This document shows positions 52,923 through 62,514 of a stretch of DNA of 64,000 nt, piece by piece. Each line of letters opens with the position of its first letter. Position 1 is the stretch's first letter. Position numbers and translations under genes: made by a program. This DNA is from Mastigocoleus testarum BC008 (lineage in GTDB: Bacteria; Cyanobacteriota; Cyanobacteriia; Cyanobacteriales; Nostocaceae). The DNA lies in contig NZ_LMTZ01000098.1 of the NCBI RefSeq assembly GCF_001456025.1, forward strand, positions 1-64,000, read 5' to 3'. The notes below the pieces were generated by a model. The model did no database searches. It had not been told where the DNA came from and saw nothing but the letters and a program-made list of their open reading frames with translations.

Positions 52923-54521
52923 ATGACCAAGGCACCTGTTGCTCCCGTGGTGCTAGTCATTTTAGACGGATGGGGCTACTGCGAGGAGACAGAAGGAAAC
53001 GCTATTGCTAAAGCTCAAACGCCGATAATTGAAAGTTTGTGGACTACTTATCCTCACACCCTGATCCGTACATCAGGAAAAGCTGTAGGATTACCAGAAG
53101 GTCAAATGGGTAACTCAGAAGTTGGTCATTTGAACATCGGTGCGGGAAGAGTAGTTCCGCAAGAGTTAGTACGCATTTCTGATGCGGTGGAAGATGGTTC
53201 CATTAACAAAAACCCGGCGCTGGAGAAAATTTGCCAAGAAGTGCTCAGTCGCGATGGTAAATTACATTTAATTGGGCTTTGCTCTGAAGGTGGCGTCCAC
53301 TCGCATTTAAGTCATTTATTCGGACTGCTTGACCTAGCAAAAATCCAAGGAATTTCAGAAGTTTGCATCCATGCAATAACAGATGGTCGCGATACTAAAC
53401 CTACAGAAGGTTTAAATTCCATCGGTTTAATCCAAAATTACACAGATCGTATTGGTGTTGGGCGTATTGTGACCATCAGTGGTCGCTATTATGCCATGGA
53501 CAGAGACAAACGTTGGGATCGGGTTCAAAAAGCTTATGAAGTAATGACAGTTGATGGTCCAGGAAATGGTATGTCGGCTGTAGAAGCTTTAAAAGCATCT
53601 TACGAAGAAGATGTAACCGATGAATTTGTTATTCCAACCAGAATTGCACCGGGTGGGATTGAAGCAGGAGATGGGATAATCTTTTTTAATTTCCGTCCCG
53701 ATCGCGCCAGACAAATAACCCACGCGTTTGTCAACGAAAAATTTGACGGTTTTCCTAGAGAGCAAATTAAACCATTATCTTTTGTCAGTTTTACCCAGTA
53801 CGATCCGGAGTTATCAGTTGGAGTTGCTTTTGAGCCCCAAAATCTGACCAATATCCTAGGAGAAGTACTTGCAAACAATAATCTCAAGCAGTTTCGCACT
53901 GCAGAAACAGAGAAATATGCCCATGTGACCTACTTTTTCAATGGTGGACTAGAAGAACCATTTGCAGGTGAAGAGCGAGAATTGATCGAAAGCCCAATGG
54001 TTGCAACCTATGATTCTGCACCAACAATGTCAGCACAAGCAGTTACTGATGTACTAATTTCAGCAATTGAAAAATGTGTTTACTCGTTGGTGGTTGTTAA
54101 TTATGCAAATCCAGATATGGTAGGGCATACTGGTCAAATCCCAGCAACAATCACAGCAATAGAAGAAGTAGACAGTTGCTTAGGGAGATTACTAGAAAGT
54201 GTCAGTAAAGTTGGTGGGACGACGATAATTACTGCTGACCATGGAAATGCAGAGCGTATGCTGGATACTGAAGGAAATCCTTGGACAGCCCATACAACGA
54301 ATCCAGTTCCTTTTATTTTGATAGAAGGAGAAAAGGTGAGAATCCCCGGACATGGTACAAATGTGATTTTGCGAAATGATGGCAAATTAGCAGATATTGC
54401 GCCAACGATTTTGGAAATCTTACAACTACAACAACCAGCAGAAATGACAGGGACTTCTCTGTTGAGAACGGCTGAGTACGAAGTGCAAATGTCTCGTGCT
54501 CCTTTGCAAGTCGGGTTGTAA
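52923..54521 (+). CDS. gpmI: 2,3-bisphosphoglycerate-independent phosphoglycerate mutase
   Basis: The 532-residue GpmI carries VVLVILDGWGYCEE at its start, the catalytic Ser65 in MGNSEVGHLNIGAGR, ITDGRDTKP, and the metal-binding motifs YANPDMVGHTG and TADHGNAE. It interconverts 3- and 2-phosphoglycerate with two Mn ions. It is intact, whereas the unrelated cofactor-dependent gpmA remains only as debris at 9012-9346. It is followed by secG, as in other cyanobacteria. Confidence 0.97.
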   Translation: MTKAPVAPVVLVILDGWGYCEETEGNAIAKAQTPIIESLWTTYPHTLIRTSGKAVGLPEGQMGNSEVGHLNIGAGRVVPQELVRISDAVEDGSINKNPALEKICQEVLSRDGKLHLIGLCSEGGVHSHLSHLFGLLDLAKIQGISEVCIHAITDGRDTKPTEGLNSIGLIQNYTDRIGVGRIVTISGRYYAMDRDKRWDRVQKAYEVMTVDGPGNGMSAVEALKASYEEDVTDEFVIPTRIAPGGIEAGDGIIFFNFRPDRARQITHAFVNEKFDGFPREQIKPLSFVSFTQYDPELSVGVAFEPQNLTNILGEVLANNNLKQFRTAETEKYAHVTYFFNGGLEEPFAGEERELIESPMVATYDSAPTMSAQAVTDVLISAIEKCVYSLVVVNYANPDMVGHTGQIPATITAIEEVDSCLGRLLESVSKVGGTTIITADHGNAERMLDTEGNPWTAHTTNPVPFILIEGEKVRIPGHGTNVILRNDGKLADIAPTILEILQLQQPAEMTGTSLLRTAEYEVQMSRAPLQVGL

Positions 54522-54623
54522 AATATATATCAGTTAAAAGTTAAGAGTTAAGAGTTAAGGGTTAAATAACTTCCTACTCCTAACTTTTCTGGCTAAAAAG
54601 TTATTATCAATGAGACTGATATC

Positions 54624-54854
54624 ATGACAGTTACTACTATCCTGCAAGGTATTTGGGCATTTTCCGCTGTGGCTTTAATTGTTTTGGTGTTGTTACACAG
54701 CCCGAAGGGAGACGGTATTGGAGCAATCGGTGGACAAGCTCAATTGTTCAGCAGCACCAAAAGTGCAGAAAACACATTAAATCGAGTTACTTGGGCGTTA
54801 GTAGTAATTTTTCTCGGTTTAACTGTAGTTTTGAGTGCAGGGTGGTTGAATTAA
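54624..54854 (+). CDS. secG: Preprotein translocase subunit SecG
   Basis: The 76-residue protein has two transmembrane segments (about 5-22 and 53-72) around LVLLHSPKGDGIGAIGGQAQLFSS and STKSAENTLNRVTW. These are typical SecG motifs. It stabilises the SecYE channel during export. A tandem GTTAAGA repeat lies between gpmI and this gene (about 54538-54563). Confidence 0.9.
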   Translation: MTVTTILQGIWAFSAVALIVLVLLHSPKGDGIGAIGGQAQLFSSTKSAENTLNRVTWALVVIFLGLTVVLSAGWLN

Positions 54855-54884
54855 TTAGAACAGGGGAAATAGGGAGATTGGAAA

Positions 54885-55880
54885 ATGGGAAAATTAACCA
54901 AATACCTTCCACCTAAAACCCCTCGAATTAAAGCTTATCGAAGTAAAACCTCTAGAAATAAAAATACTCTGAAAAAATCAAGGTGCGATTTATTTTCAAG
55001 TTTATTTCTAAAGAGTTTATTTTTTAAAAGTTTACTTTTAGTTTTAAATCTAATTCTTATAGTTGGCTTATTTGCTCTAATTAATTTGCGATCGCCAGCA
55101 TTTAGTGAAACTAATTTAGGTGTAACCTATTCCGGTGAAACTAATTTAGCTAGTTTAGATATAGAAATTCAAAACTCCTCGAATTTTTTCGCAGAAGCTA
55201 ACAAAGATTTAGTTACCAAACGACTAACAGATAAGGAACTCGATCACCAATATATAACTCGAAAACAATCTTTACCTGCTTTAAAAGCTCATCTTTTACC
55301 TTCTACTTTGAGAGAATGGCAAGATACTAATAATAGTGGGGATTATTTTTCTGAAATTAAGCCAACTCCCGTTGGTTATTTAGTTTGGTCTCAATTTCCA
55401 GTTAAAATCTATATTACTACATTAAATAAACTGCCACAAAAACAAGCACAAACTTGGGTTGAAACTGTTTCCCAGGTTGTTAATGAGTGGCAAAATTATT
55501 TACCTTTACAAATAGTGTATAAAGCAGATATTGCCGATATTATTATCGAACGCAAAGCCCCGCCACTTCAATTTGACCGCAAGCGCAAAATATCTCGGGC
55601 GCGATCGGCACAAACTACCTACGAGTTTTACACCAAGAATAACACTTTATATCATCGCTTCACTATTCTGTTGAGTCCCAGTCAAACAGGAAAGTATTTA
55701 CTTGCAGCTACTCGTCACGAAATCGGTCACGCGTTAGGTATTTGGGGTCACAGTCCAGTGAAGAGTGATGCGCTTTACTTTTCTCAGGTCCGCAATCCAC
55801 CGCCAATTTCTCCTCGAGATGTTAATACTTTGAAGCGGATTTACAAGCAACCTACAAGTTTAGGATGGTCTTTACCGTAA
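54885..55880 (+). CDS. Membrane-anchored zinc metalloprotease (matrixin-like)
   Basis: The 331-residue protein has a basic N-terminus (about 1-40), one hydrophobic segment (about 42-63, LLLVLNLILIVGLFALIN) and an extracytoplasmic domain. Near the C-terminus is RHEIGHALGIWGHS: His278, Glu279 and His282 form HExxH, and the third candidate ligand is His289, eleven residues after the first. In classical metzincins it is ten after, so this family seems to have one extra residue. The sequence SDALYFSQVRNPPPIS and DVNTLKRIY follow as in related cyanobacterial proteins. Substrates are unknown. It begins 30 bases after secG. Confidence 0.85.
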   Translation: MGKLTKYLPPKTPRIKAYRSKTSRNKNTLKKSRCDLFSSLFLKSLFFKSLLLVLNLILIVGLFALINLRSPAFSETNLGVTYSGETNLASLDIEIQNSSNFFAEANKDLVTKRLTDKELDHQYITRKQSLPALKAHLLPSTLREWQDTNNSGDYFSEIKPTPVGYLVWSQFPVKIYITTLNKLPQKQAQTWVETVSQVVNEWQNYLPLQIVYKADIADIIIERKAPPLQFDRKRKISRARSAQTTYEFYTKNNTLYHRFTILLSPSQTGKYLLAATRHEIGHALGIWGHSPVKSDALYFSQVRNPPPISPRDVNTLKRIYKQPTSLGWSLP

Positions 55881-56228
55881 CTGGAGAATTTGTTTGCGGA
55901 GCAAATTAGGATTTGTAGCGTCGCGCACTGACGACAGATTATGACAAATCCTGTTTGTTTATCTTTAATTAACACTCCCCTGACTCTTTAAATTGTGCTG
56001 TCGCTTGGTTTATCCAATAAGTCAGGAGATTCTTGAACGCAGCAAGCAGCAAGCTGTTTGTTGACGCAGCTACGCTGAACACCGTAGGTGCGTACTAACG
56101 ATTCATCGTCGCCACTTGCTTAATCAGACCTTAGCTAAAAAAAGGTCAAATTCTTTTTGTTGTTCACGTTCGCTGTAAGCACCTCGAAACAAATTTATGT
56201 CATAACCCTTTGGGTTGACGGTAGTTAC
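55881..56228. other. Convergent intergenic region with extragenic repeat words
   Basis: A 348-base spacer. Words such as GTAGCGTCGCGCACTGACGACAG (about 55917-55938, partly palindromic) and TTGACGCAGCTACGCTGAACACCGTAGG (about 56061-56088) resemble the small GC-richer elements elsewhere. No gene is seen. Confidence 0.4.
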
Positions 56229-58304
56229 TCAAATTGACTGATAAACTGGTATTTCAATTACAAATTCTGTACCCTGTCCTGGTGTTGAGTAAAAATGCAA
56301 CTTTCCACTATGTTTATCTACAATTATTTGATAACTAATTGACAATCCTAAACCTGTACCTTTACCTACTTCTTTTGTAGTAAAAAACGGGTCAAATAGT
56401 TTTGATTTAATATCTTCTGGGATCCCGGGAGCATTATCCGCAATACGAATTACTATCCATTTATTACCAGTAACCTCAGTAGAAATATTTATATGGCTGG
56501 GATTAGCTTTAATTTCTTCGGGTGTGCGTTGCAAGTTATATTCATCTAAAGCATCAATAGCATTAACCAAAATATTCATGAATACTTGATTGAGTTGACT
56601 AGGATAACAATCAACCAAAGGCAAATCAGCATATTCTTTAATTACCTGAATTTTTGGTTGATTTAATTGTGCTTTCAAGCGATTTTGTAAAATCATCAGA
56701 GTACTATCTATACCCTCATGAATATCAACTTGTTTAAATTCAGCTTCATCGAGGCGGGAAAAATTACGTAAGGATAGAACAATTTGACGAATTCGAACTG
56801 TTCCAGATTTAATTGAATTAAGCAACTTGATAAAATCATCTCTGATATAATCAGGTTCAATTGCCTGAATCTCATTTTCAATGTCTTCATGAGGTTCAGG
56901 ATAATGTTTTTGATAAAGTTCAATTAAATTCAGCAAATCAGACGCATATCTGACAGCAGGAGCTATATTGGCATGAACAAAGTTGACAGGGTTGTTGATC
57001 TCATGAGCAACCCCTGCAACAAGTTGTCCTAAACTAGACATCTTCTCAGACTGAACTAAATGAGCTTGACTGATATGGAGTTCTTTTAAGGTTTTTTCTA
57101 AGACGACAGCTTTTTGTTCTACAGACGCCTCTAAAAGCTTGCGTCGAATCCCTAGAGATATTTCAGTTGCCACAACTTTTAGTGAAGTAAGCCTATCAAC
57201 CGACAGAGGGGCTCGGGCAAACATAGCAACGACACCCAGTAGTTCATCTCCTATCATCAACGGATATCCGGCAAACGCTACCATCTCCTGCTTTCTTGCC
57301 CATTCAGGATTACTAATGCGTGGATCATTGAGAACATCATTGGTCAAGTGAGGGGCTCTTTCTTGAGCAATTAAGCCAATTTTGAACTTTCCAACGGGAA
57401 CATATTGGTGGTCACCGTTGAGGTGGGTGTAGATTCCAGCACTTGCTTTCAATTCGAGGATATTCGACTCGGAGTTGAGTATCCAAATTCGCGCAAAGGC
57501 TGCTTCTAGATGGTCAACGATGACCTGACAAAATTGCTGGAGCATTGCAGATAATTTGTCATTGCGGGCAGCAATATGACTAACAGTCGATTGAAAGGCT
57601 AAGAGGTGATTTTTTTCTTTCTCTTCTGTGTAGAGTCGGGCGTTTTCCAGAGAAATCGCAGCTTGGCTACAAAGGAATTTGAGCATCTCTATGCGATCAC
57701 TCGTAAACACACCACTGGTCAAATGGTTCTCCAAATACACAATCCCAATCAAATGTCCCTGATTGAGGAGGGGCAAGCAGAGGAGACTCTTGGGTTGTTG
57801 CTGACTCAGATACTCGTCAATCACGGGTAAATCCGTGTTGAGATCGTCAATCACCACCATCTCTTGGGTATTTTTGACATATTCAATCAGCTTAATGGGC
57901 AAGTTGGGATTGTCATCAAGGGGATGCGAACAAAGTTCTATGGTTGAGGGTGTGGCAATGGCTGAAACATGCCATGAGTCATCACAATTGGGAAGAATTA
58001 GAGCACAGTGTGAACCCCCAGAGTTTTGCAGAATAATTTGCGTAAGTTGGCGCAGTAGCTCATGGAGTTGAATGGTTCCAGAAAGTGCTTGAGAGACTTT
58101 GAGGATAGCTGCAAAGTCTAGATTAGTATTCATGCTGCCGCTAGAAGAACTGCTGGCTAGAGCGGCAGCATTGAGCCCAGATTCTTGTAAAAAGCTGCAA
58201 GATGTATTCAAAATCATTGATTTCTTATTACTGATAAAAGTATTTTTGAGTTGTATGGTGCAGCAAACTTTCCGTCTGCAGAAAGGGTAAAAATTAGAAA
58301 GCAC
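56229..58304 (-). CDS. GAF-GAF sensor histidine kinase
   Basis: The 691-residue soluble protein has two GAF domains (about 80-225 and 255-390), a HisKA region with GVAHEINNPVNFVH (His434) and an HATPase domain with MNILVNAIDAL, DNAPGIPEDI and GKGTGLGLSISYQI. All ATP-site motifs are intact. The N-terminal Ser-rich stretch NAAALASSSSSGSMNTNLDFAAILKVSQALSG is very like the linker that precedes the C-terminal half of large cyanobacterial Ser/Thr-histidine kinases (HstK type), but no kinase/ATPase part lies upstream. The start is uncertain; Met30 and Met58 are alternatives. The ligand of the GAF domains is unknown. Confidence 0.88.
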   Translation of the reverse strand: MLSNFYPFCRRKVCCTIQLKNTFISNKKSMILNTSCSFLQESGLNAAALASSSSSGSMNTNLDFAAILKVSQALSGTIQLHELLRQLTQIILQNSGGSHCALILPNCDDSWHVSAIATPSTIELCSHPLDDNPNLPIKLIEYVKNTQEMVVIDDLNTDLPVIDEYLSQQQPKSLLCLPLLNQGHLIGIVYLENHLTSGVFTSDRIEMLKFLCSQAAISLENARLYTEEKEKNHLLAFQSTVSHIAARNDKLSAMLQQFCQVIVDHLEAAFARIWILNSESNILELKASAGIYTHLNGDHQYVPVGKFKIGLIAQERAPHLTNDVLNDPRISNPEWARKQEMVAFAGYPLMIGDELLGVVAMFARAPLSVDRLTSLKVVATEISLGIRRKLLEASVEQKAVVLEKTLKELHISQAHLVQSEKMSSLGQLVAGVAHEINNPVNFVHANIAPAVRYASDLLNLIELYQKHYPEPHEDIENEIQAIEPDYIRDDFIKLLNSIKSGTVRIRQIVLSLRNFSRLDEAEFKQVDIHEGIDSTLMILQNRLKAQLNQPKIQVIKEYADLPLVDCYPSQLNQVFMNILVNAIDALDEYNLQRTPEEIKANPSHINISTEVTGNKWIVIRIADNAPGIPEDIKSKLFDPFFTTKEVGKGTGLGLSISYQIIVDKHSGKLHFYSTPGQGTEFVIEIPVYQSI

Positions 58305-59195
58305 ATATTGTACTCAATTACACATATCTAGCCCTACAGTAATGTCAATTTTTGTAATCTGTTTTTACTATTTTTATTGCGATTATTTTTTATTTTTTTA
58401 ATTGTGTGTTCATATTTTATTAACACTAACTATATTAAGCTTATAGTCTTATAATTAGTCAAAAAACCTTTAAAGAAAAAATAGATTTTGGATAAATAAA
58501 ATCTATTTTTTGTCATTTTATAGACTGAATAAATACTGATTTACAACCATATTTCTCAAGATAAAATAATTATAGAATAGCTGTTTAATACCAGAAAAAA
58601 TACTTATTTGAAGTCAGTAATAATACCAGTGTTTTCATTAACTTCAAATTTCCCCTATATATAGAAAGAATCTCCTTAAAAATATCATTGGACCCGTCCA
58701 AAAATTAAATTTGCGGAAAGATAGAATATAGGAATCCTATTTGATTTTTGAAAAAACTCCGTACATCTGAAGAGCAATGATGATAAATTGACAGGTAAAT
58801 CTCCCTTTATTCAAGCAAAAATTGATCTTCCTGTTTTTTGCAAAAACTCGGAATTTAACTTCATTAGTTAAAATGCTTATAATGCCTAAATTTTACGTTG
58901 CTCCATTACAGCGATAACACTAGTCGCGATAGCATTGCAAAAATGAGATAAACTACTCCCTCAGCAATGCCCCTATGTTTTGATAGATTGAATATAAGCC
59001 CCCCTAAAAAAGGAGAGCTTAAAGTAATAACAAATCTTTAATAGGAAGTTGTAGGAAGATAAAAAATCTTGCAATCTTAATTATCTGCTTTAATTTACAC
59101 CGCCCTGTTTTTTTAAAGTCGTGCGTTACGCAAATATGTCCCAATCGATAGTATGAAAAATGTCGACTTACAGCAAAGAAAAATCATAACACTTA
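58305..59195. other. Long AT-rich intergenic region, no gene seen
   Basis: About 890 bases. AT-rich sequence with a direct repeat of the type AAATAGATTTTGG/AAATCTATTTTTT near 58480-58505, partly complementary. No trace of the serine/threonine kinase part expected for an HstK-type gene was found. The kinase promoter presumably lies here. Confidence 0.4.
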
Positions 59196-60353
59196 TCACC
59201 AACCATAAGTTCTGCGACTCATCTGTACGTGCGTATTTGATAAAACTTCTTCATACAGCTTTTCTAAACGAGTGATGTTATCGTCAAGAGTATAACGTTC
59301 TAAAATTCGTTGCCGGGATTTTTGCCCTAATAAAGTTGTTATTTCTGGATGGTCTTGGAATAAAGGTAGAAGAGTACGTAATTGCGCCCTTACCTGCTTA
59401 GGATTAATAACAACACCTGCACCTTTCTCTAAAACTTCACCATCAGCACCAACATCTGTTGCCAAACAAGCTACCCCGCAAGACATTCCCTCTAATAAAG
59501 ATAAAGAGAGACCTTCAACAAGAGAAGGTAAAATAAATACATCTGCCCCGCGTAAAATTTCGATTCGCCTAGTTTCTTCAGCAATAAATCCCAACCAAAT
59601 AACGCCGTGTTCCTCATTAAAATACGACTCTAAAGAAGGCTTTAGGGGTCCGTTACCAACAATTAGTAACTTACTTTGTGACCCCATATCTGCTTGTTTC
59701 CAAGCACGAAGTAAAGCTTCAACATTTTTTTCTGGTGAAATTCGCCCTTGATAAACAAATAAACGTTCGGCTCCAAATTCAGCTTTGACATTTGAAGGAC
59801 CAGGGGAATATTTATTTGGATCAACTCCGTTGGGAATAACGGCTATTTTCTCCTGGGGAACGCCCAAACGAACTAGCAAATCGCGTTGTAATTGAGAAAA
59901 AATAATTACGCGATCGTAATTCCCTAAAAAAGGTGCATACACTTGGTATGCCAAAAGTTGTGTGCCAGAGACAATTTTTGCTCCCTTCGCAGCAAAAGCA
60001 GTATGAAAAGTCGAGACTAGGGGTAAATTTAATTCTTCACAAATTTCTGGGAGAACGAAGTCTAAAGGAGAAAGAGTCAAAGAAGCATGAACAATATCTG
60101 GCTTAATTTGCTGTAAAGATTGAGTCAGAACCTTTGTCGCTTTAAAACTAGGAATTGTGTAAACCTGAGACTTGTAAATACAAGGAAGAGGAACTTCTGG
60201 GCAATTAGGCCAATCATCCCGTTGCGCTTCTTCTTGGGCAAAGTGGAGGAAACTAACTTCGTATCCCCGATCTAGTAAGGAATTTGTTATTTCTCGACCG
60301 TAAGTGACATTACCGCAAAAGGGTGATTTTTTTCCAATCCAGGCTATACGCAT
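59196..60353 (-). CDS. Glycosyltransferase family 4 protein
   Basis: The 385-residue GT-B enzyme has an N-terminal acceptor domain (FCGNVTYGREITNSLLDRG, VSTFHTAFA) and a C-terminal Rossmann domain with YQGRISPEKNVEALLRAW and the donor motif SLVEGLSLSLLEGMSCGVACLATDVGAD, an E-X7-E type nucleotide-sugar site. It should transfer a sugar to a lipid, polysaccharide or other acceptor on the cytoplasmic side. No glycan cluster is adjacent, so the substrate is unknown. A 394-base spacer separates it from the MFS gene on the same strand. Confidence 0.88.
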   Translation of the reverse strand: MRIAWIGKKSPFCGNVTYGREITNSLLDRGYEVSFLHFAQEEAQRDDWPNCPEVPLPCIYKSQVYTIPSFKATKVLTQSLQQIKPDIVHASLTLSPLDFVLPEICEELNLPLVSTFHTAFAAKGAKIVSGTQLLAYQVYAPFLGNYDRVIIFSQLQRDLLVRLGVPQEKIAVIPNGVDPNKYSPGPSNVKAEFGAERLFVYQGRISPEKNVEALLRAWKQADMGSQSKLLIVGNGPLKPSLESYFNEEHGVIWLGFIAEETRRIEILRGADVFILPSLVEGLSLSLLEGMSCGVACLATDVGADGEVLEKGAGVVINPKQVRAQLRTLLPLFQDHPEITTLLGQKSRQRILERYTLDDNITRLEKLYEEVLSNTHVQMSRRTYGW

Positions 60354-60747
60354 TCTTTATTAGCTATCAGGAAAGTAGGTTTGATATGAACTTTATTTTC
60401 GTAAAGTATTTTTTTTCGCCTTAACTTACTTATGGCTCCTGGCTATCATACAATTTAGCCAATACCTGTATCAAACCCTATACAATACTTTAACAATAAT
60501 TGAGTATTTATAATTTTATTAATAAATTTACTGCCCACATCTGAAACAGCAGTTAAATTCAGAACATCAATGATTAACTTTTATAATATTCTAGTTAGCT
60601 TATTGTCTTTATAAATTATTGATTTTATAAGCATTTATGATTATGACAATTCTACACAAGTATTAAATATTCTATTTAACTGACAATCATCATAACCTAA
60701 CTGATAAAACTCACTATTTATTCCGATCAACTAACTTTAACTAATAC
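60354..60747. other. AT-rich spacer, no gene seen
   Basis: 394 bases, very AT-rich, between two minus-strand genes. No hairpin or repeat of note was recognised. It includes the presumed promoter of the glycosyltransferase gene. Confidence 0.4.
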
Positions 60748-62514
60748 TTATTCATAATAGCTATAACTGGATAGTAAACCACCGACAAAAACAATTGCAC
60801 CTAGTCCTAAAAACACTGTGCGTAATCCGAAAAAAGTTTCTGCTACTCCCGCTAAAGCTAAAGGTAGGGAAAGAGCAATATTAATTAAGTTATTTTGTAA
60901 TCCAAAAACCTTTCCTCGCATTTCTGGTGGTGTTTCAGTTTGAATTGCAGTTTGCATGGGAATACCAACTAATGCTCCAAAAGCACCTAACAAAGTTACT
61001 AATAACAAAACTATCCACAACTGTTGGCTGAATAAAGATAAACCAGCCAAAGATGCAGCCATTCCCAAACAACCGTACAAACTTAAGCGAGCATAAGCAA
61101 AACGTTGCCCAAATTGACCTAATATTCCTGCACCAACTGCAACTCCGACCCCACCAGATGCGAGAAGAAATCCAAACTGTTCTGCCTTTAGATTTGGAAT
61201 TACTTCTGCCATTCTTACTGCAAGGACAGTCAATGCTGCCAATACAGAAAAAAGAATAATTAATCTTACTAAAGCATTACGCAAACGGTTATTGGCCTTA
61301 ATATAAATAAAACCGTCTTTTAAATCAGCAAAAATATGCGGCTTTTCGATTGTTTGATGGGATTTCTCATTAGTGATTAAAAGCAATAAAATTAATCCGG
61401 CGACAGCATAACCTCCACCAACAACAATTTCTTGTCCTAGCCCAGCAACACCACCAAACTTTTGCCATAAATGCTCAACAGCACCTAATAACGGTTCTCC
61501 CACTGCAAAACCAACAATCACTGAAGCCATCATTGTTGTAGTGTAAAGTGAGTTGGCACTTAGCAAATCTTTTTCTTTAACAATTAAAGGAATTGCAGCT
61601 TGTTCTGCTGGAGCAAAAAATTGCGTAAGTGTAGATACTAAAAAAGTTATGCCAAGAATGATCGCAAAACTGACTGGAATTATTCCTTTAAATGATTGCC
61701 AATCATGGGTCAACCATAATAAAGGTGGTAGTACAAAAACTAAAGCTCCTCGCAAAATATTGGTCGCAACCAGTACTGTCTTTTTTGACCAACGATCTAC
61801 AAATACACCAGCTAAAGAACCAAAAAAAATTGCAGGTAAGGTAAATGCCATCATTAGCGCTGATACCCACCCACTGATAGTCCCAGATCCTGACTGGAAA
61901 TTAGCATTAATCAAGGCAATCATCAGTACCAAATAGACTTTGTCTGCTAATTGGGAGAAAACCTGACCAGACCAAAGTGCTAAAAAATTTCGGTTTTTGA
62001 ATACAGCCAGAAAACCTTCTTGGTTGTTTTGTATCGATATATCATTGATACCATTTGATGAACCTGATGCCAGTTCTAAATTATTGTTAGATAAATTATT
62101 GTTAGATAAATTATTATTAGATAAATTATTATCAGATGTGTTATCCGACTTATTGTTAGATAGATCATCAGATTTGTGGTTATCATCGCGATTTACAATT
62201 TGTGAAGAAGTATGATTGTCGCGATCGCTGTTATTGTTTTCGATTACTTCTGACCTAGTTGATTCTGAATTATTGTTTTTTTGTTGGGAGCAATCTGGAT
62301 TAATCAACTGATTTGGCTGTTCGATATCATCAGGAAAGCTGTAAATTTCTTCACTACCAGATGTCTCTTGGGAAGAAATTTTACTAGTTATGGTTTGAAA
62401 ATTTGGCCCATAATAATTTAACCTAGAAGATGAATCATACAGATTATTTGTGTCATCTGTTGGGTAAGAAGCACTATTTTTTATTTTTTCATCAAGTTTA
62501 AACGGTTGCATCAT
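60748..62514 (-). CDS. MFS transporter with long low-complexity N-terminus
   Basis: The C-terminal 410 residues form an MFS fold with about 12 transmembrane segments, starting FKNRNFLALWSGQVFSQLADKVYLVLM and containing VDRWSKKTVLVATNI. This is the MFS_3/EntS-like drug or siderophore exporter type. The N-terminal 170 residues are hydrophilic and rich in Asn, Ser and Asp, including NNLSNNNLSNNNLSNNN repeats encoded by 15-base units. I start at the ATG at 62514 (MMQPFKLDEK) because the longer frame runs into recO; 62511 is equally possible. It overlaps the recO stop region slightly, so the two are probably co-transcribed. Confidence 0.8.
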   Translation of the reverse strand: MMQPFKLDEKIKNSASYPTDDTNNLYDSSSRLNYYGPNFQTITSKISSQETSGSEEIYSFPDDIEQPNQLINPDCSQQKNNNSESTRSEVIENNNSDRDNHTSSQIVNRDDNHKSDDLSNNKSDNTSDNNLSNNNLSNNNLSNNNLELASGSSNGINDISIQNNQEGFLAVFKNRNFLALWSGQVFSQLADKVYLVLMIALINANFQSGSGTISGWVSALMMAFTLPAIFFGSLAGVFVDRWSKKTVLVATNILRGALVFVLPPLLWLTHDWQSFKGIIPVSFAIILGITFLVSTLTQFFAPAEQAAIPLIVKEKDLLSANSLYTTTMMASVIVGFAVGEPLLGAVEHLWQKFGGVAGLGQEIVVGGGYAVAGLILLLLITNEKSHQTIEKPHIFADLKDGFIYIKANNRLRNALVRLIILFSVLAALTVLAVRMAEVIPNLKAEQFGFLLASGGVGVAVGAGILGQFGQRFAYARLSLYGCLGMAASLAGLSLFSQQLWIVLLLVTLLGAFGALVGIPMQTAIQTETPPEMRGKVFGLQNNLINIALSLPLALAGVAETFFGLRTVFLGLGAIVFVGGLLSSYSYYE

